Assembly (NCBI GenBank): GCA_963519305.1
Contig: CAUQMS010000001.1
Location: 310,001-374,000 of the forward strand
Source of the DNA: Ewingella sp963519305
GTDB taxonomy: Bacteria > Pseudomonadota > Gammaproteobacteria > Enterobacterales > Enterobacteriaceae
Direction: 5' to 3'
DNA: 64,000 bases
Each line of letters opens with the position of its first letter. The stretch's first letter is position 1. Below, one piece after another: positions 51,237 to 59,968 of the stretch. The position numbers were made by a program, and so were the translations under genes. The notes beneath the pieces were generated by a model. It saw only the letters and a list, made by a program, of their open reading frames with translations. It searched no databases and had not been told where the DNA came from.

Positions 51237-52619
51237 TCAGGATTTGGCATGTGGATTACGGGTGTCCGTCTCTTGCAGATTACGCAACAAAATGGCGAAT
51301 TCCAGACTGATATCTTCCGGCAGCGCGACATAAACAATGTGACCATTGCCCGGTGCAACATCCGCCGGCTGGCCTTTTTTATTGCGCAGCGCTTCAAGGG
51401 TAAATTGCACGTTCCCGTTGGGCGTCATCATCTCCACACTGTCACCGATGCTGAATTTGTTTTTGACGTCAATTTCCGCCCACCCGTCGACCCGGTTACC
51501 GGTAAATTCGCCCACAAACTGCTGGCGGTCACTGACCGAGAAACCATATTCGTAATTTTGTTGAGCATCATGCGTGTGGCGGCGTAGGAAGCCTTCGGTA
51601 TAGCCGCGGTGTGCTAATCCTTCCAGCGTGGTCAACAGCGTCGGGTCAAACGGTTTTCCGGCGACGGCGTCATCAATGGCGCGGCGATAAACCTGTGCGG
51701 TGCGGGCGCAATAATAGAAGGATTTGGTACGGCCTTCAATTTTAAGCGAATGCACGCCCATTTTAGTCAGGGTTTCAACGTGTTGAATGGCACGCAGATC
51801 TTTGGAATTCATGATGTAGGTACCGTGCTCATCTTCGAATGCGCTCATATATTCGCCGGGGCGCAGCGCCTCTTCGAGCATAAACACTTCGCTGGTGGGC
51901 TGGCCGATGCCGAGCGTCGGTTCTGGCACGGCTTCCTCCGCCACCTGCTGCACCGGGATTGGCTCATACTGATGCACGATATTACCGAGATCGTCCTCTT
52001 TGCCGGGCTGCACTTTGTACTCCCAGCGGCAGGCGTTGGTGCAGGTACCCTGATTCGGGTCGCGCTTATTGATATAACCGGAAAGCAGGCAGCGGCCGGA
52101 ATAGGCCATGCACAGTGCGCCATGCACGAAGATCTCAATCTCCATATCCGGCACCTGCGCACGGATTTCAGCGATCTCATCCAGTGACAGCTCACGCGAT
52201 AAAATCACCCGCGTCAGCCCCATTTGCTGCCAGAATTTCACCGTCGCCCAGTTCACCGCATTGGCCTGTACCGACAGATGAATATCCATCTGCGGGAAAG
52301 CTTCGCGCACCATCATAATCAGACCCGGATCGGACATGATCAGGGCGTCAGGCCCCATATCGATCACCGGTTGCAGATCACGCAGGAAGGTTTTCAGCTT
52401 GGCGTTATGTGGCGCAATGTTCACCACCACATAGAATTTCTTACCCAGTTCATGGGCTTCATTGATGCCGATCGCCAGATTCTGATGATTGAATTCGTTA
52501 TTGCGCACGCGCAGGCTGTAACGGGGCTGGCCGGCATAAACTGCGTCTGCACCATAAGCAAAGGCGTAGCGCATGTTTTTAAGCGAACCGGCCGGAGAGA
52601 GTAATTCCGGAGTCAACAT
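51237..52619 (-). CDS. yegQ: tRNA hydroxylation protein TrhP (YegQ, U32 family)
   Basis: A 460-residue protein of the U32 family, formerly called a peptidase. In E. coli YegQ/TrhP makes 5-hydroxyuridine at wobble position 34 of tRNA, using prephenate. The start PELLSPAGSLKNMRYAFAYG and the block LSVQANAVNWATVKFWQQMG are nearly the same as in E. coli. Four conserved cysteines (170, 177, 193, 197, in ALCMAYSGRCLLSG and GTCTNACRW) probably hold an iron-sulfur cluster. The protein is a little longer than E. coli's through a short insert near 215-225. It is a single gene ended by a strong terminator. Confidence 0.96.
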   Translation of the reverse strand: MLTPELLSPAGSLKNMRYAFAYGADAVYAGQPRYSLRVRNNEFNHQNLAIGINEAHELGKKFYVVVNIAPHNAKLKTFLRDLQPVIDMGPDALIMSDPGLIMMVREAFPQMDIHLSVQANAVNWATVKFWQQMGLTRVILSRELSLDEIAEIRAQVPDMEIEIFVHGALCMAYSGRCLLSGYINKRDPNQGTCTNACRWEYKVQPGKEDDLGNIVHQYEPIPVQQVAEEAVPEPTLGIGQPTSEVFMLEEALRPGEYMSAFEDEHGTYIMNSKDLRAIQHVETLTKMGVHSLKIEGRTKSFYYCARTAQVYRRAIDDAVAGKPFDPTLLTTLEGLAHRGYTEGFLRRHTHDAQQNYEYGFSVSDRQQFVGEFTGNRVDGWAEIDVKNKFSIGDSVEMMTPNGNVQFTLEALRNKKGQPADVAPGNGHIVYVALPEDISLEFAILLRNLQETDTRNPHAKS

Positions 52620-52737
52620 AGTTATTCTCAGTCTGATAGCAAGTCAGGGCCGTCCCGAAGGGGGCGACGAAAGGCCCGGATTGTAACGCCTGAAAAGGTA
52701 AAAAGCAGCCAGTTAGTGTGGGTATCTGGGGGAAGTT

Positions 52738-52764
52738 GGGGCTAGATCAATTTAGCCCCTTTTT
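52738..52764 (+). terminator. Plus-strand terminator-like hairpin between yegQ and yegP
   Basis: GGGGCTA and TAGCCCC enclose eight bases and are followed by five T on the plus strand. All neighbouring genes run on the minus strand, so its purpose is unclear. Confidence 0.55.
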
Positions 52765-52789
52765 GCGCAAGTGAGGAAAAGAAGAGCGG

Positions 52790-53131
52790 TCAATTTGCGG
52801 TCAGATCCCGGATATCTGTCGAAGGGCCATTTTTACTCACGGAAGCAATTCCTTTATGGGCGGCGGCTTCCGTGGTGTACATCTCGCTGACCCCGATAAT
52901 CTGATGATTTTTGGCTTTTAGCACGAAGTAGTGCTGACCGTCTTTGGCCGGTTTGACCTCAAACTGCTTTTCCTCGGTGGAGTTGGCTTGCACGGAGGCG
53001 ATGCCATTTTCCGCTGAGGCTTTGCTGGCATACATCTCGCTGGTGAGAATGATCTCCCCATTGCCGGCCTTCAGGTTAAAGTGAAACTGTCCGTTCTTCG
53101 CTTTCTTAAGTTCATAATGACCCGTCGCCAT
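52790..53131 (-). CDS. yegP: YegP-like DUF1508 protein
   Basis: A 113-residue protein made of two tandem DUF1508 repeats: FHFNLKAGNGEIILTSEMYASKASAENGIASV and YFVLKAKNHQIIGVSEMYTTEAAAHKGIASV. Each repeat is about 50 residues and has the LKAxNxxII and GIASV marks. The length and sequence match E. coli YegP. The role is unknown. The frame is open to 53158, but the ATG at 53131 with GGAG upstream gives the family start. It stands between yegQ and baeR, as expected for this chromosomal block. Confidence 0.93.
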   Translation of the reverse strand: MATGHYELKKAKNGQFHFNLKAGNGEIILTSEMYASKASAENGIASVQANSTEEKQFEVKPAKDGQHYFVLKAKNHQIIGVSEMYTTEAAAHKGIASVSKNGPSTDIRDLTAN

Positions 53132-53289
53132 AGCAATTTCTCCAGTGAGTGAATTCATCCAGAGATAAGTGTAGTTAACGAAAGGCTTTCCGCAGCGTCA
53201 CTGCCACAGAGTGGCGTTTTAATCTGTGAAATTGTGATCTGGCAAACAGACTTGGGCCAGATTTACATTTCTATGCATTCGCCTGCTGT

Positions 53290-54009
53290 TTAAATCATCC
53301 GGCAGGGTTCTGCTTCCCAGCGATAACCCACGCCATAAACGGCGCGGATAAAGGCTTTATCTCCGTCGATAGACTCCAGCTTACGGCGTAAATTCTTGAT
53401 GTGGCTGTCGATGGTGCGGTCGGTCACCACGCGGTAGTCGTCATACAGATTATTGAGCAGCACTTCGCGGGTGAAAACATAGCCGGGTTTGACCGACAGC
53501 GTTTTCAGCAGACGGAATTCCGCCGGCGTCAGCTCAAGCTCGTGGCCCTGATAGCTGGCCTGGAAACAGGCTTCGTCGATGTGCAAACCGAAATCTTCAG
53601 CCGGGTTGTCGGCCGGACGCACGCAGCGGCGCAGGATCACTTTGACTCTGGCCACCACTTCACGCGGGCTGTAAGGCTTGCAGATGTAATCATCCGCGCC
53701 AATTTCCAGCCCCAGCAGCCGGTCGATCTCTTCGGTTTTGGCGGTGACCATCATGATCGGGATATCGGAGAACTGACGGATATCCCGACAGATACTCAGG
53801 CCGCTGCTGCCCGGCAGCATCAGGTCGAGCAGGATCATCGCCGGTGGGTTGGTTTTCACCAGCGGCACGACGTCATTCCCGTTGGAGAGCCACTGGGTGG
53901 CGTACCCGGCCGCCTCAAGGTAGTCGACCAGCAACTGACCGAGTTTCGGTTCATCTTCAACAATCAAAATTTGCAGCGGCGCAGGGCCGGATAGCGCAGA
54001 GGAATTCAT
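53290..54009 (-). CDS. baeR: Response regulator BaeR
   Basis: A 239-residue OmpR-family regulator of envelope stress and drug efflux genes. The receiver domain has the acidic pocket VEDE (18-20), the phosphorylated Asp62 in LLDLMLPG, and KPYSPREVV. The C-terminal winged helix contains ELTPAEFRLLKTL and DDYRVVTDRTIDSHIKNLRRKLE. It is close to E. coli BaeR over its full length. The start directly abuts the baeS stop. It is the last gene of the mdt operon and should activate that operon, whose promoter lies outside the window. Confidence 0.96.
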   Translation of the reverse strand: MNSSALSGPAPLQILIVEDEPKLGQLLVDYLEAAGYATQWLSNGNDVVPLVKTNPPAMILLDLMLPGSSGLSICRDIRQFSDIPIMMVTAKTEEIDRLLGLEIGADDYICKPYSPREVVARVKVILRRCVRPADNPAEDFGLHIDEACFQASYQGHELELTPAEFRLLKTLSVKPGYVFTREVLLNNLYDDYRVVTDRTIDSHIKNLRRKLESIDGDKAFIRAVYGVGYRWEAEPCRMI

Positions 54010-55395
54010 TCAGTTTCTCGGTCCAAGGGGAATAGAAAGCGGCAGACTGATGGTGATACAGACGCCGCCGGAAGGCGAATGGCTGGCGCTTATCCGCCCG
54101 CCGTGGGCTTCAACAATATTCTGGCAGATCGCCAGACCTAAACCTGAACCGCCGCTGGCGCGGTTGCGCGACCCTTCAGCGCGGTAAAAACGCTCAAAAA
54201 TATGCTGTAACTGCTCATCATTAATGCCCGGCGCGGTGTCCTGAAAAACAATGCGCAGCGATTTATCCCGTTTGCTGGCGATGATTTGCAGACCGCCTCC
54301 GCCGTCAGTATAGCGCAGACTATTTTCCAGCAGATTATTGAACAGCTGCGACAGGCGCTGCGGGTCGCCAAACAGCATGACTTTTTCCGGCAGTGAACTG
54401 TTAAGCGACAGCTGCTTTTGCTGGAAACGGTCACGGTAACCGGCTTCTGCCAGCTGAATCAGATGCACCGCATCGGTCTCTTCTTTGCGATAGGCCAGCG
54501 CGCCCGCATCCGAGAGCGAAAGCTGGTAAAGGTCATCCACCAGCTTGGTCAGAATAGAAACTTCCGATTGTAACGACCCCAGCGAGTCGAGCGTCATTTT
54601 GCGCACGCCGTCCTGCATGGCTTCCAGCTCACCGCGCAGCACCGCCAGCGGTGTACGCAGCTCATGGGAAATATCGGCCATAAAAGCGCGCCGCATCTGC
54701 TCATTTTTTTCCAGCGTAGTCGCCAGCTGATTAAAGTCCTGCGCCAGTTTGCCGAGTTCGTCCTGGCTGTCCACTTTCACCCGGCTGCTGAAATTGCCCG
54801 CTGCCAGCTGATGGGTTCCCTGAACCAGCCGTTTGACCGGTGCCAGCATACCGCGCGACAGCAGCCAGGTAACGGCGGCGGCCAGCAGGGCGGTAAAGCC
54901 GACGATGATCCAGCTGGTACGGTTCTGCTGACGGTCGAAGTTGATGTCGGCGTTACGCGTCAGGCGTTCGGCGGGCGTGGAGAGCACCGTGCCGATATTC
55001 ACGCCATTGACGTTCATCACGCGCCGCGTGCCTTTCATATCCGGCGGAATGGGCAAATCTGAACCGCCGATACGCTGATCGTGGCTGTCGAGGATCCAGA
55101 ACTTAGTCCGCCAGCCCTGCGGCGGCAGGCTGCTGCCATTATTTTGTTCGAACGAACGCATGATCTGATAGATCAGCTTGTCGTTCTTTTGCAAAAACTC
55201 CCAACTGCCGTGCAGCTTGTACTGCTCCTGCAGCGTATCCGCCAGCAGCTCCACGCGCTGCTCGTTACTTTGGCGGATATAGTCGATAAAGCCGTGCTCA
55301 AAGCTCATCCGCACGCCCCAGTTCATGGTGATTAACACTAGCCCGCAGGTGAAGAAAATGGCCATAAACAGCTTGGCGGTAATTCCAGGTCTCAT
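54010..55395 (-). CDS. baeS: Sensor histidine kinase BaeS
   Basis: A 461-residue inner-membrane kinase that detects envelope damage, indole or metals and phosphorylates BaeR. Membrane helices lie at about 7-26 and 162-180, enclosing a periplasmic sensor of 135 residues. A HAMP domain follows. The phosphorylated His244 is in ADISHELRTPL. The ATPase part has NLLENSLRYTDGGG and GGSGLGLAICQNIVEAHGG. Its ATG overlaps the mdtD stop by four bases. Confidence 0.96.
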   Translation of the reverse strand: MRPGITAKLFMAIFFTCGLVLITMNWGVRMSFEHGFIDYIRQSNEQRVELLADTLQEQYKLHGSWEFLQKNDKLIYQIMRSFEQNNGSSLPPQGWRTKFWILDSHDQRIGGSDLPIPPDMKGTRRVMNVNGVNIGTVLSTPAERLTRNADINFDRQQNRTSWIIVGFTALLAAAVTWLLSRGMLAPVKRLVQGTHQLAAGNFSSRVKVDSQDELGKLAQDFNQLATTLEKNEQMRRAFMADISHELRTPLAVLRGELEAMQDGVRKMTLDSLGSLQSEVSILTKLVDDLYQLSLSDAGALAYRKEETDAVHLIQLAEAGYRDRFQQKQLSLNSSLPEKVMLFGDPQRLSQLFNNLLENSLRYTDGGGGLQIIASKRDKSLRIVFQDTAPGINDEQLQHIFERFYRAEGSRNRASGGSGLGLAICQNIVEAHGGRISASHSPSGGVCITISLPLSIPLGPRN

Positions 55396-56867
55396 GATTT
55401 TCTCATTGGGTCGGGTGAACCGGCCTGTGCGCGGCGGCGGTCAATCAGGGCATTCTTCAGGCCGTCATCCGGCACGCGTGAAAACACCCAGGCGGGCAGG
55501 GCGATAACCAGCGCCATGCATAAATAACAGTAAAGGAAGGCGCTGTGCATCGTGACGCTGCCCGCGACCACCTGCTGGTGGGCGAACAGGCCGAGGAAAA
55601 TCCCCGCGACGCTCACCCCGAGACTCATCGACAGCTGCATGATCATCGACAGCAAACTGTTGCCGCTGCTCGCCAGCCGCGACGGCAGATCTTTGAGCGT
55701 CAGGGTATTCATTGACGAGAAGCGCAGTGAATTGACCATCCCCTGGAAGAACAGCACCACAGGGATCATCCAGTACGCGCCGTATATCGCCACGAACGGG
55801 AAGATCAGGGTGATCAGCGCCAGCAGTAATGTGGCGGTCACCAGCGCCCGGCGATAACCGAGCCTGTTCACCAGCCGCACCACTACGCGCTTCATGCCCA
55901 TGCTGCCAATTACCATCGGCACCATCATCAGACCGGCGTGGAACGGCGTAAAACCCATGCCGAGTTGCAGAAATACCGGCGTCATAAACGGCAGCATACC
56001 GCTGCCGATACGCCCGAGGAAACTGCCGATCAGGCCAATTTTAAACGTTGGCGTATGGAACAGCCGCAGCGAGAACAGTGCGGACAGATTACCGCGCGCA
56101 TGCAGCCAGTAAATACCGAGTGACGCAGCACCGACCGCCACCAGCAGCACCAGTTGCCAGGGCGAAAGGCCAAGCCCCCGGCTGCCGTCGAGCGCCAGCG
56201 TCAGCGTCGCCATGCCGATCGCCAGCATGATGAAACCACTGATATCAAAGCGCCGCGTCTGCATCTGGTAATTGGGCATGATCATTAACGTGGCGATCCC
56301 CCCGGCCAGACCGACCGGCAGGTTGATCAGGAAGATCCAGTGCCAGCTGGCGTACTCCACCAAAAAGCCGCCGAGCGCCGGGCCGAGCAGCGGACCGACC
56401 TGACCGGGTATCGTCACCATGGTCATCGCTGCCATATATTCACTGCGCGGAACGATTTTCAGCACCGTCAGCCGCCCGACCGGCACCATCATCGCGCCGC
56501 CAATTCCCTGTACTACGCGCGACATCACCAGCTCCTGCAAACTGGACGATTGTGCACACAACAGGGAGCCGAGCGTGAACAAAACGATCGCCGAGAAGAA
56601 CACCCATTTGACGCCCACACGGTCCGCCAGCCAGCCGCTGGCGGGCAGCATCACCGCCACGGTCAGCACATAGGCGACGACGACGCTGTGCATATGCAGC
56701 GGGTTTTCACCGAGGCTGGCGGCCATCGACGGCAGCGCCGTGTTGACGATGGTGGTATCCAGCGCCTGCATGAAAAAGCCGAAGGCCACAATCCACAGCT
56801 GCCAGCGCACGGAAGGCGGCAGCGGGGCGGGCGGGGCTGTGTCTGTTATCTCAGAAGGTGATGTCAT
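55392..56867 (-). CDS. mdtD: MFS transporter MdtD
   Basis: A 491-residue putative multidrug exporter of the DHA2 family with about fourteen membrane segments. FFMQALDTTIVNTALPSMAASLGENP and GWLADRVGVKWVFF are the usual first-helix and motif A patterns, and RVVQGIGGAMMVPVGRLTVL is motif B/C. E. coli MdtD (YegB) sits at the same place in the mdtABCD-baeSR operon, and some reports tie it to citrate/iron export rather than drugs. It overlaps mdtC and baeS by four bases each. Confidence 0.95.
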   Translation of the reverse strand: MTSPSEITDTAPPAPLPPSVRWQLWIVAFGFFMQALDTTIVNTALPSMAASLGENPLHMHSVVVAYVLTVAVMLPASGWLADRVGVKWVFFSAIVLFTLGSLLCAQSSSLQELVMSRVVQGIGGAMMVPVGRLTVLKIVPRSEYMAAMTMVTIPGQVGPLLGPALGGFLVEYASWHWIFLINLPVGLAGGIATLMIMPNYQMQTRRFDISGFIMLAIGMATLTLALDGSRGLGLSPWQLVLLVAVGAASLGIYWLHARGNLSALFSLRLFHTPTFKIGLIGSFLGRIGSGMLPFMTPVFLQLGMGFTPFHAGLMMVPMVIGSMGMKRVVVRLVNRLGYRRALVTATLLLALITLIFPFVAIYGAYWMIPVVLFFQGMVNSLRFSSMNTLTLKDLPSRLASSGNSLLSMIMQLSMSLGVSVAGIFLGLFAHQQVVAGSVTMHSAFLYCYLCMALVIALPAWVFSRVPDDGLKNALIDRRRAQAGSPDPMRKS

Positions 56868-59800
56868 AAATCCGTATCCGCAAGCGGAGCGAGTTTTGAT
56901 TGTCGGCTGAAGCGGCTGCGCAGCCGGTCAAAGAACAGGTAAACCACCGGAGTTGTGTAGAGCGTCAGCAGCTGGCTCACGACCAGACCGCCGACGATAG
57001 TGATCCCTAATGGCTGACGCAGCTCCGCGCCGTCGCCGGACGTCAGCACCAGCGGCAACGCCCCAAACAGCGCGGCCAGTGTAGTCATCATAATCGGCCG
57101 AAAGCGCAGCAGACAGGCCTGAAAAATGGCCTCGCGGGCGGTAAGCTGCCCGCGTCTTTGCGCGTCGAGGGCGAAATCTACCATCATGATGGCATTCTTT
57201 TTCACAATACCTATCAACAGCATAATACCAATCAGGGCGATCAGGCTAAACGGTGCGCTAAACAGCTCCAGCGCCAGCAGTGCCCCCACGCCCGCCGAGG
57301 GCAGCGTCGACAAAATGGTCAGCGGGTGAATATAACTTTCATACAATATGCCCAACACAATATACACGGTGGCAATGGCGGCGATAATCAGCAGCAGTTG
57401 GGATTTCAGTGTTTCCTGAAACACCTGCGCGGTACCGGCGTACTGGCCGTGAATCGTCTGGGGCACCCCGAGCTGTGTCATGGCGCGGTCAATCGCCGTC
57501 GAGGCCTCCGACAGGCTACCGTCCTCTGGCAGGTTAAAGGAGACGGTCGCCGCCGCCGACATGCCCTGATGGTTCACCTGTAGCGGCGCGTTGGCGGGTT
57601 GCCATTTGGCGAAAGCAGAGAGCGGGACCGATGTTCCTGCGCTGTTGATAATAAACATTTTACTCAGCGAACTGACATCCTGCGTGTACTGCGGTGCGAC
57701 TTCCATCACGACTTTGTACTGGTTGAGCGGCTGATAAATGGTAGAAATTTGTCGCTGGCCGAAGGCGTTATTAAGCAGCGCGTTGGCATCGGAAATCGAA
57801 ATGCCGAGCCGCGCCATCGTGGCGCGATCGTAGGTCAGCTGCATCTGGGCCCCTTGATCCTGCTGATCGGAACTGACATCGGCCAGTTCCGGCAATGCGC
57901 CAAGCGCGGCGGTGATTTTTGGCTCCCACTGACGTAAATCCTGCAAACTGTCCGACAACAGTGTGTACTGATAGCTGGCATTGGCCTGCCGCCCGCCAAC
58001 GCGCACGTCCTGCACCGCCGAGAGATAAAGCCCGGCCCCGGCCTCCTGCGCGGCGGCAGTGCGCAGGCGCGCAATCACCTCCTGCGCATTACTTTTACGT
58101 ACCGACAACGGCTTGAGGGAGATAAACATCATGCCGCTGTTGGTGCGTGACCCACCGGTATAGCCGGTGACGTTCGCCACGTCTATGTCCTGACTGACGA
58201 GGCGGATAAAGTCCGACATCTTGCCACGCATCGCCTGAAATGAAATGCTCTGGTCTGCCTGAATGTAGCCCATCAGGCGGCCGGTATCCTGCTCGGGGAA
58301 AAAGGTTTTCGGAATGGCGATATAGAGCCAGACATTCAGCGCAATAGTCGCCAGCAACACGACGCCGACCCAGCGCGCATGATTAAGCACCCGGTTCAGC
58401 GACCGGCCATAACTCTGTTGCAGCCGCAGCAATAACGAACTGACGCCGCGTTTTTTCGGCGGCTGCGGCAGGGCTGCTGGGCGCAGCAGCCAGGCGCACA
58501 TCATCGGCGTTAAGGTCAGTGACACCAGCAACGAAATACCTATCGCGACAGACAGCGTGACAGCAAATTCGCGGAACAGCCGCCCTGGCAAACCGCTCAT
58601 TAACAGCAGCGGAATAAACACCGCGACCAGCGACAGGCTCATCGACAGCACAGTAAAACCGACCTCTTTGACGCCCTGCAACGCGGCGTCCATCGGTTTC
58701 ATGCCCGCTTCGATATGCCGCGAAATATTCTCCAGCACCACGATAGCGTCATCGACCACAAAACCGGTGGCAATGGTCAGCGCCATCAGTGACAGATTGT
58801 TCAGGCTAAACCCGCACAGGTACATAGCCGCAAAAGTACCGATCAGCGATACCGGCACGGCCACCGCAGGGATCAGCGTGGCGCGGCCCGAGCGCAGAAA
58901 CAGAAACACCACCAGGATCACCAGCGCGACCGCAATGCTCAGTGAGGTTTCCACTTCATCAAGCGAGGCACGAATAGTTGGCGAGCGGTCCTGCGCCACC
59001 TGTAATTTTATGGCGGCAGGAATAGATTCCCTCAGCAGGGGGAGTTCTGCGCGGATATGGTCAACGGTGGCGATAATATTGGCGTCGGCGCTGCGGCGAA
59101 TAAGCAGCAAAATGGCCGGTCTGACGCCGCCATTTTCAAGACCGGTTTGCCCGGCGTTGCGCTGGTCCTGCACGCCGTCGCTGACGTCAGCGACATCCCG
59201 CAGATGGACAACATTGCCGTTACTGACGTGCACCACCAGCGGCGCGTAATCTTTGGCGCTTTTCAGCGCATCGTTGGTGCGGATCTGCCAGTGCTGGCTG
59301 TCATCTTCGACGGCGCCCTGCGGCTTGCGCACGTTAGCGGCGGTAATGGCAGTGCGCACGGCGTCCAGCGACACGCCCTGATTAAACAGTGCTTCCGGGT
59401 TGAGATCGACCCGCACCGCAGGCAGCGAACTGCCGCCGACGGTTACGTCACCCACGCCGTCCAATTGTGAAATAGTTTGCGCCAGCTGCGTCGAGGCGTA
59501 GTCGTACAGCTGGCCCTGACTGAAGGTATCCGACGTCAGGGTCATTATCATGATCGGGGCGTCGGACGGATTGGCCTTACGATAGGTCGGGCGGCTCGGC
59601 ATCCCTGACGGCAGCAGGCTTTGCGCGGCGTTGATCGCCGCCTGAACATCGCGTGCAGCCCCGTTGATGTCGCGGTCAAAATCAAATTCCAGCGTGATGC
59701 GCGTACTGCCGAGCGTACTGACGGAAGTCATCTCATTCACACCGGCGATGCGCCCCAGCGTGCTTTCCAGCGGCGTGGCGACCGACGATGCCATGGTTTC

Positions 59801-59968
59801 AGGATCGGCACCCGGCAGCGTCGCGGTGACTGATATCACCGGGTAATCCACCTGCGGCAGCGGGGCGACAGGCAGCAGCCGGAAACCCAGCATACCCGCC
59901 AGCAAAATCGCCAGCGTTAGTAGCGTGGTGGCGACCGGCCGGTGGATAAACAGTGCGAAGAATTTCAT
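56864..59968 (-). CDS. mdtC: RND multidrug efflux subunit MdtC
   Basis: A 1034-residue RND pump. The start FALFIHRPVATTLLTLAILLAGMLGFRLLPVAPLP and the phrase VDDAIVVLENISRHIE in the transmembrane core (proton relay helix 4) are typical. The end YTTPVVYLFFDRLRSRF is also conserved. MdtC joins two MdtB molecules in a heterotrimer, and its proton relay is the less essential part while it contributes to substrate binding. It overlaps mdtB by four bases. Bile salts, novobiocin and zinc or copper are reported substrates in E. coli. Confidence 0.96.
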   Translation of the reverse strand: MKFFALFIHRPVATTLLTLAILLAGMLGFRLLPVAPLPQVDYPVISVTATLPGADPETMASSVATPLESTLGRIAGVNEMTSVSTLGSTRITLEFDFDRDINGAARDVQAAINAAQSLLPSGMPSRPTYRKANPSDAPIMIMTLTSDTFSQGQLYDYASTQLAQTISQLDGVGDVTVGGSSLPAVRVDLNPEALFNQGVSLDAVRTAITAANVRKPQGAVEDDSQHWQIRTNDALKSAKDYAPLVVHVSNGNVVHLRDVADVSDGVQDQRNAGQTGLENGGVRPAILLLIRRSADANIIATVDHIRAELPLLRESIPAAIKLQVAQDRSPTIRASLDEVETSLSIAVALVILVVFLFLRSGRATLIPAVAVPVSLIGTFAAMYLCGFSLNNLSLMALTIATGFVVDDAIVVLENISRHIEAGMKPMDAALQGVKEVGFTVLSMSLSLVAVFIPLLLMSGLPGRLFREFAVTLSVAIGISLLVSLTLTPMMCAWLLRPAALPQPPKKRGVSSLLLRLQQSYGRSLNRVLNHARWVGVVLLATIALNVWLYIAIPKTFFPEQDTGRLMGYIQADQSISFQAMRGKMSDFIRLVSQDIDVANVTGYTGGSRTNSGMMFISLKPLSVRKSNAQEVIARLRTAAAQEAGAGLYLSAVQDVRVGGRQANASYQYTLLSDSLQDLRQWEPKITAALGALPELADVSSDQQDQGAQMQLTYDRATMARLGISISDANALLNNAFGQRQISTIYQPLNQYKVVMEVAPQYTQDVSSLSKMFIINSAGTSVPLSAFAKWQPANAPLQVNHQGMSAAATVSFNLPEDGSLSEASTAIDRAMTQLGVPQTIHGQYAGTAQVFQETLKSQLLLIIAAIATVYIVLGILYESYIHPLTILSTLPSAGVGALLALELFSAPFSLIALIGIMLLIGIVKKNAIMMVDFALDAQRRGQLTAREAIFQACLLRFRPIMMTTLAALFGALPLVLTSGDGAELRQPLGITIVGGLVVSQLLTLYTTPVVYLFFDRLRSRFSRQSKLAPLADTDL

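Noticed and set aside
50995..51333. Plus-strand frame with a GGAGG upstream of an internal ATG at 51058
   Set aside because: The apparent ribosome site is the complement of the CyaR anti-Shine-Dalgarno core, and the frame runs through the yegQ terminator and into yegQ antisense.
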